Of a DNA stretch of 64,000 bases, positions 60,894 to 64,000 are shown piece after piece. Location: positions 186,001 to 250,000 of the forward strand of contig DIYH01000040.1 of the NCBI GenBank assembly GCA_002435755.1, given 5' to 3'. Below the pieces are notes generated by a model. That model saw only the letters and a program-made list of their open reading frames with translations. It did no database searches and was not told where the DNA came from. The position numbers were made by a program, and so were the translations under genes. This DNA is from Flammeovirgaceae bacterium UBA6059. GTDB lineage: Bacteria > Bacteroidota > Bacteroidia > Cytophagales > Cyclobacteriaceae. Within the stretch, counting starts at the first letter, position 1; each line of letters starts with the position of its first letter.

Positions 60894-61805
60894 ATGGCAT
60901 CAGCCCAGGTTAAGGCATGGATAAGTGCTTTCAGGCTTAGGACACTTCCGTTAGCACTTGCAAGTATCTTCTTAGGAAGCTTTATCGCTTATGCACAAGG
61001 TGATTTCCATTGGGTCATATTCTCACTCTGTGTGTTGACCACCCTGTTTCTACAGATACTCAGCAATCTCGCCAATGACTATGGAGACAGTGTACATGGT
61101 GCGGATGGTGAGCATCGGGAAGGACCCTCTCGGGCTGTGCAGTCAGGTGTAATATCAGCTCATCAAATGAAGCGTGCGATGATGATCTTTGGATTGCTAT
61201 CATTAGTTACTGGCCTGGGGTTGATCTTTGTCGCTTTTGCATCACAATGGCTGATGGTACTTATCTTTTTGACCTTGGGTCTTGGCGCGATCTATGCAGC
61301 GATCAGATACACTTCTGGTAAGGACCCATATGGATATAAAGGACTGGGTGACCTTTTTGTACTACTCTTTTTTGGACTCGTGGGGGTAGGAGGCTCGTAC
61401 TTCTTGTATACACAATCCTGGGACTGGTCAGTGTTACTTCCTGCTTTTGGTTGTGGGTTTTTAGCAGTTGGCGTGCTCAACGTCAACAACATAAGAGATA
61501 TAAAATCTGATGAACTTTCCGGTAAGCGCAGCATACCGGTACGAATAGGAAGGAAGAATGCTGTGTATTATCATTGGTTTCTCCTGACTGCTGCGATTGG
61601 CGCAGCTGTGGTATACACCCTGCTCAATTATCATTCGGCCTGGCAATGGTTATTTGTGATAACACTACCACTACTATTCGTTAACGGGCGCGCAGTAGAT
61701 CAAAAGACCACCGCTCAGTCACTTGATCCATACCTGAAGCAGTTAGCCATGACCACTTTACTCTATGTTGTTTCTTTCGGAGTAGGCCTTGTTATAGCAT
61801 GGTGA
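60894..61805 (+). CDS. menA: 1,4-dihydroxy-2-naphthoate polyprenyltransferase (MenA)
   Basis: A 303-residue UbiA-superfamily prenyltransferase of menaquinone synthesis in the inner membrane. It has eight to nine hydrophobic segments. The first Asp-rich motif is LANDYGDSVHGADGEHREGP, with a conserved SRAVQSG after it, and the second is NNIRDIKSDELSGKRSIPVRIG. The length fits MenA. The other men genes are outside the window. It ends the arginase-argS-gpx-menA run. Confidence 0.95.
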   Translation: MASAQVKAWISAFRLRTLPLALASIFLGSFIAYAQGDFHWVIFSLCVLTTLFLQILSNLANDYGDSVHGADGEHREGPSRAVQSGVISAHQMKRAMMIFGLLSLVTGLGLIFVAFASQWLMVLIFLTLGLGAIYAAIRYTSGKDPYGYKGLGDLFVLLFFGLVGVGGSYFLYTQSWDWSVLLPAFGCGFLAVGVLNVNNIRDIKSDELSGKRSIPVRIGRKNAVYYHWFLLTAAIGAAVVYTLLNYHSAWQWLFVITLPLLFVNGRAVDQKTTAQSLDPYLKQLAMTTLLYVVSFGVGLVIAW

Positions 61806-61873
61806 GCTATCGCAATAAAGTCGACGCTCATCCCAATTCATTCGAAGTTTAGCGTTGTATGGAGCGGATTGGC

Positions 61874-61881
61874 TATCTTTA
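61874..61881 (+). promoter_or_regulatory. Possible -7 element (TATCTTTA) before the universal stress gene
   Basis: One mismatch from TAnnTTTG, 36 bases before the ATG. Confidence 0.35.
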
Positions 61882-61909
61882 GAGTCAACGACAAAAACCC
61901 TTAAGTCCA

Positions 61910-62758
61910 ATGATGAAGTCCATACTCGTTCCCACCGATTTTTCAGAGCAGGCCAATAACGCTCTAGATTTTGCTGCCCAGATCGCTGAAAAGAATAATG
62001 CCGATGTGCTACTACTCCATGTACTCGAACATCCTTCGGAAAGTGCTTTCAACACGATGGGTATAGTGGCTTCAGATGATCCTATGGAGAACATCTATAT
62101 GGTCAAGATGATGGAGGCTGCCAAGATCAAAATGGAGGAGATCGTAGCGGATGATACCTATAAGAATATCAAGTTAGAATACAATATTATCATTGGTCGC
62201 GCCTTTGAGCAGATCACGCGTACCTTATCGGCGAAAGAGTGCGATTTAGTGATCATGGGTACAACAGGATCATCCGGTTTTGAGGAAATGCTTGTAGGAT
62301 CGAATACCGAGCGGGTGGTGAGAAGAGCAACATGTCCGGTCATTTCGGTTAAGAACAAGGTCAATGCGGACGCCATTAAGAATATAGCGTTTGCATCAGA
62401 TTTTGCTGAGTCCTATGACGTGCTGGCCGCTGAACTAAAGAAGCTACAGGAGCTTTTTGATGCGCGCCTGAGCTTAGTGAGGATCAATACACCAAATAGC
62501 TTCACAACCACGCGTCATGATCTGGCTCTGATGAAAAAGTTTGCAAGCACACATCAGCTCGAGAACTATACCATGGATATTTATAATGATACGTTGGAAG
62601 ATCACGGTATTATTTATTTCGCAGAAGATGCTGGTGCTGCTATGATTGCACTAGGTACCAATAAGCGCAAGGGAATAGTCAACTTGCTGAGTGGAAGTAT
62701 AGCAGAGGACGTAGTGAATCATTCTGCAAGACCGGTATGGACATTTGAACTGAAATAA
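61910..62758 (+). CDS. Tandem universal stress protein (UspA family)
   Basis: A 282-residue protein with two Usp domains. Domain 1: ILVPTDFSEQANNALDFAAQ, then LVIMGTTGSSGFEEMLVGSN (GxxG-type ATP loop) and VVRRATCPVISVK. Domain 2: NIAFASDFAESYDVLAAELK, then ALGTNKRKGIVNLLSGSIAE and ARPVWTFELK. Domain 1 keeps a nucleotide-binding-like loop; domain 2 has lost the GxxG pattern. It responds to stress in related bacteria. A strong terminator follows at 62779. Confidence 0.9.
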   Translation: MMKSILVPTDFSEQANNALDFAAQIAEKNNADVLLLHVLEHPSESAFNTMGIVASDDPMENIYMVKMMEAAKIKMEEIVADDTYKNIKLEYNIIIGRAFEQITRTLSAKECDLVIMGTTGSSGFEEMLVGSNTERVVRRATCPVISVKNKVNADAIKNIAFASDFAESYDVLAAELKKLQELFDARLSLVRINTPNSFTTTRHDLALMKKFASTHQLENYTMDIYNDTLEDHGIIYFAEDAGAAMIALGTNKRKGIVNLLSGSIAEDVVNHSARPVWTFELK

Positions 62759-62778
62759 AATTATAGCAACTGATAACG

Positions 62779-62808
62779 AACCACCGTGAGTGTTCATGGT
62801 GGTTTTTT
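62779..62808 (+). terminator. Strong hairpin with U-tract before the SUI1 gene
   Basis: AACCACCGTGA-GTGT-TCATGGTGGTT is a stem of 11 with one G-U pair, followed by TTTT. It ends the Usp gene 20 bases after its stop. The SUI1-type ATG lies only 9 bases past it. Confidence 0.9.
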
Positions 62809-62817
62809 CATGACAAC

Positions 62818-63168
62818 ATGGGACGAAAAAACCAACATAAGCAAAGAAAAGGAGTTGTTTACTCAACAGATCCCAACTTTGGCTATCAGGAAGAAGGGTC
62901 TTTCGAAGAAGATACTTTACCAAACAATCAGCAAAACCTTAAAGTGTTGCTCGATAGAAAATCGAGAGGGGGAAAACAAGTTACCCTGGTGACAGGTTTT
63001 ATTGGTTCGGATGAAGATCTGACTGTGCTTGGCAAAATGTTAAAGAGTAAATGCGGAGTGGGAGGATCAGTGAAAGATGGTGAAGTGCTGATCCAGGGAG
63101 ATGTTAAAGAGAAAGTTTTTCAAATCCTGCAAAAAGAAGGTTACGGGGTTAAAAAAACCGGAGGATAA
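62818..63168 (+). CDS. SUI1/eIF1-family translation factor (YciH-like)
   Basis: A 116-residue SUI1 domain protein. The basic N-terminus (MGRKNQHKQRKGVVYSTDPN) is followed by the core: VLLDRKSRGGKQVTLVTGFI, EDLTVLGKMLKSKCGVGGSV, DGEVLIQGDVKEKVFQILQ. Bacterial homologues such as YciH resemble eIF1 and affect start-codon choice. No promoter is evident in the 59 bases between the Usp stop and this ATG, which hold a strong terminator hairpin, so its expression is puzzling. Confidence 0.9.
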   Translation: MGRKNQHKQRKGVVYSTDPNFGYQEEGSFEEDTLPNNQQNLKVLLDRKSRGGKQVTLVTGFIGSDEDLTVLGKMLKSKCGVGGSVKDGEVLIQGDVKEKVFQILQKEGYGVKKTGG

Positions 63169-63191
63169 ATAACCAAACTCGTTGGTTTGCT

Positions 63192-63199
63192 TAGATTTG
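63192..63199 (+). promoter_or_regulatory. his leader -7 element (TAGATTTG)
   Basis: A perfect TAnnTTTG, 17 bases before the leader-peptide ATG. Transcription would begin at about 63205. No TTTG is found at -33. Confidence 0.6.
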
Positions 63200-63215
63200 C
63201 TGACATTAGAAAACT

Positions 63216-63260
63216 ATGAAAACACATCTGCATCAGTTCTATCATCATTGCTCACATTGA
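63216..63260 (+). CDS. Candidate his operon leader peptide (14 residues, five His)
   Basis: ATG AAA ACA CAT CTG CAT CAG TTC TAT CAT CAT TGC TCA CAT TGA encodes MKTHLHQFYHHCSH. Five of 14 residues are His, all as CAT, with Gln, Tyr and Cys between. hisG starts 57 bases after the stop. His-rich leader peptides that control his operons by ribosome stalling are established in enterobacteria. Here a GCTCA-CAT-TGAGC hairpin (63250-63262) spans the last His codon and the stop, followed within 8 bases by TTTTATTTC. I see no stronger terminator. Confidence 0.7.
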   Translation: MKTHLHQFYHHCSH

Positions 63261-63262
63261 GC
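63250..63262 (+). promoter_or_regulatory. Small hairpin at the end of the his leader
   Basis: GCTCA and TGAGC pair around CAT, followed by CGCCGTG and a T-rich run. It may be a weak attenuator element. The 3-base loop and 5-bp stem make it uncertain. Confidence 0.35.
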
Positions 63263-63317
63263 CGCCGTGTTTTATTTCTAATTCTGTCTATCACTAAGTT
63301 TTCAATTTTACTATTTC

Positions 63318-64000
63318 ATGGATCAAAAGATCAGAATAGCCATCCAGAAATCTGGCAGGCTAAGTGATGAATCGCTTAAGCTCTTCAAGGAGAGTGGCGT
63401 TAAGTTCAACAATGGCATGAAGAAGCTCATGGCCACTTCTCATAACTTCCCGGTTGAATTTCTCTTTCTAAGAGATGATGATATTCCAGGCTATGTGGAA
63501 GATGGAGTGGCAGATTTAGGTATTGTAGGTCAAAACGAAGTGGCGGAGAAGGCCAAAAATGTTAAAGAGATCGAAAAACTAGGTTTTTCGAAGTGTCGTC
63601 TGTCCTTAGCCGTACCAAAATCAGCCTCTTACAATGATGTCAATGATCTGGACGGAAAAAGCATTGCTACCTCATATCCACGAATCCTTCAGAATTATAT
63701 TGACAGCAAAGGAATTACTGCCGAGATACATGAGATCAGCGGGTCGGTAGAGATTGCTCCGGGGATCGGTCTGGCAGATGCGATCTGTGATATTGTGAGT
63801 TCAGGCAGCACACTTTTTAGCAACGGGCTCAAAGAAGTGGAGGAGATCTTCAAGTCGGAAGCAGTGCTGATTGGTAGACATGACCTGTCTCCCGAACAGC
63901 AGAATGTGCTGGACAGACTCTTATTCAGATTTGATGCTGTGAGAAAAGGTAAGGAGAACCGCTATGTACTCCTGAATGCTCCCAATGACAAAATAGAAAG
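63318..64000 (+). CDS. hisG: ATP phosphoribosyltransferase (HisG), 3'-truncated by the window
   Basis: First enzyme of histidine synthesis. 227 residues are visible, and the frame runs to the window end without a stop. It has the long-form start (MDQKIRIAIQKSGRLSDESL), VADLGIVGQNEVAE, the region SVEIAPGIGLADAICDIV and the PRPP-binding motif DIVSSGSTLFSNGL at about 158-171. The C-terminal regulatory ACT-like domain would lie beyond the window. The candidate leader peptide lies 57 bases upstream. HisG is usually the first gene of the his operon. Confidence 0.97.
   Translation, partial: MDQKIRIAIQKSGRLSDESLKLFKESGVKFNNGMKKLMATSHNFPVEFLFLRDDDIPGYVEDGVADLGIVGQNEVAEKAKNVKEIEKLGFSKCRLSLAVPKSASYNDVNDLDGKSIATSYPRILQNYIDSKGITAEIHEISGSVEIAPGIGLADAICDIVSSGSTLFSNGLKEVEEIFKSEAVLIGRHDLSPEQQNVLDRLLFRFDAVRKGKENRYVLLNAPNDKIE

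Noticed and set aside
1..64000. CRISPR array, tRNA or rRNA, insertion sequence, prophage or integrase
   Set aside because: No regularly spaced repeats, no cloverleaf-like sequences, no transposase or recombinase frames were seen.

Overview
The window looks like a chromosomal segment of a Bacteroidota bacterium, probably Cytophagales-like and free-living. This is inferred from the sequence alone. The signs are: a large plant-like IspG, a C-terminal type IX secretion sorting domain on a giant subtilase, many small outer-membrane barrels and lipoproteins, a short biosynthetic SpeA, and repeated TAnnTTTG elements in front of genes, which match the -7 element of Bacteroidota housekeeping promoters. 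I see no tRNA, rRNA, insertion sequence, phage, integrase or CRISPR array. Coding density is high, and several convergent genes overlap at their 3' ends.

Layout. 0-6 kb: the 3' part of ispG, a small membrane protein, a UbiB/ABC1 kinase translationally coupled to a two-domain VOC protein, a YjbR protein and two more VOC proteins. 6-8.8 kb: a GAF-LuxR regulator, an SGNH lipoprotein hydrolase and an acidic lipoprotein. 8.8-23.8 kb: leuS, outer-membrane and envelope genes (patatin, HHH/barrel protein, FadL/PorV-like barrel, MORN protein, Omp85-like protein), then yidD, a GreA-like gene, a PlsC acyltransferase and a beta-propeller lipoprotein. 23.9-32.6 kb: rsgA, both aconitase types (acnA, acnB) side by side with separate terminators, and a divergent acyl-CoA reductase/ferredoxin pair. 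32.6-39.7 kb: two outer-membrane proteins (one LpxR-like), the biotin operon bioF-bioD-bioA, a cysteine-rich Rrf2 regulator and an SLC13 permease. 39.7-45.7 kb: a methyltransferase and a 2-oxoacid dehydrogenase E2, cinA, a DUF4197 lipoprotein, an HNH/NUMOD-type protein lacking a key His, and ytoQ. 45.6-53.3 kb: a tight five-gene minus-strand operon (NamZ-like, fmt, folA, SDR, 1397-residue T9SS subtilase). 53.4-64 kb: a LolC/E-like permease, a dolichol-phosphate-mannose-synthase-like glycosyltransferase, a GmhB-like HAD, an arginine group (speA, arginase, argS) leading into gpx and menA, a universal stress protein, a SUI1/eIF1-like factor, and the start of hisG.

How the genes work together. 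Most are housekeeping: isoprenoid, quinone, biotin, folate, TCA cycle, translation and cell envelope. speA and arginase are divergent, and argS follows arginase, so arginine use is grouped. The most notable regulatory find is a 14-residue peptide with five histidines, preceded by a perfect -7 element and followed by hisG 57 bases later. It is a strong candidate his leader peptide, but no classical attenuator terminator is evident. Other points worth a look: an 18-bp palindrome between the LuxR-family gene and a VOC gene, a 160-residue triple repeat in the subtilase, a degenerate HNH protein, a decayed lipoprotein remnant near 39.7 kb, and a VOC domain fused to a possible PCP-reductase-like helical domain. 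I found no convincing wholly new multi-gene system.
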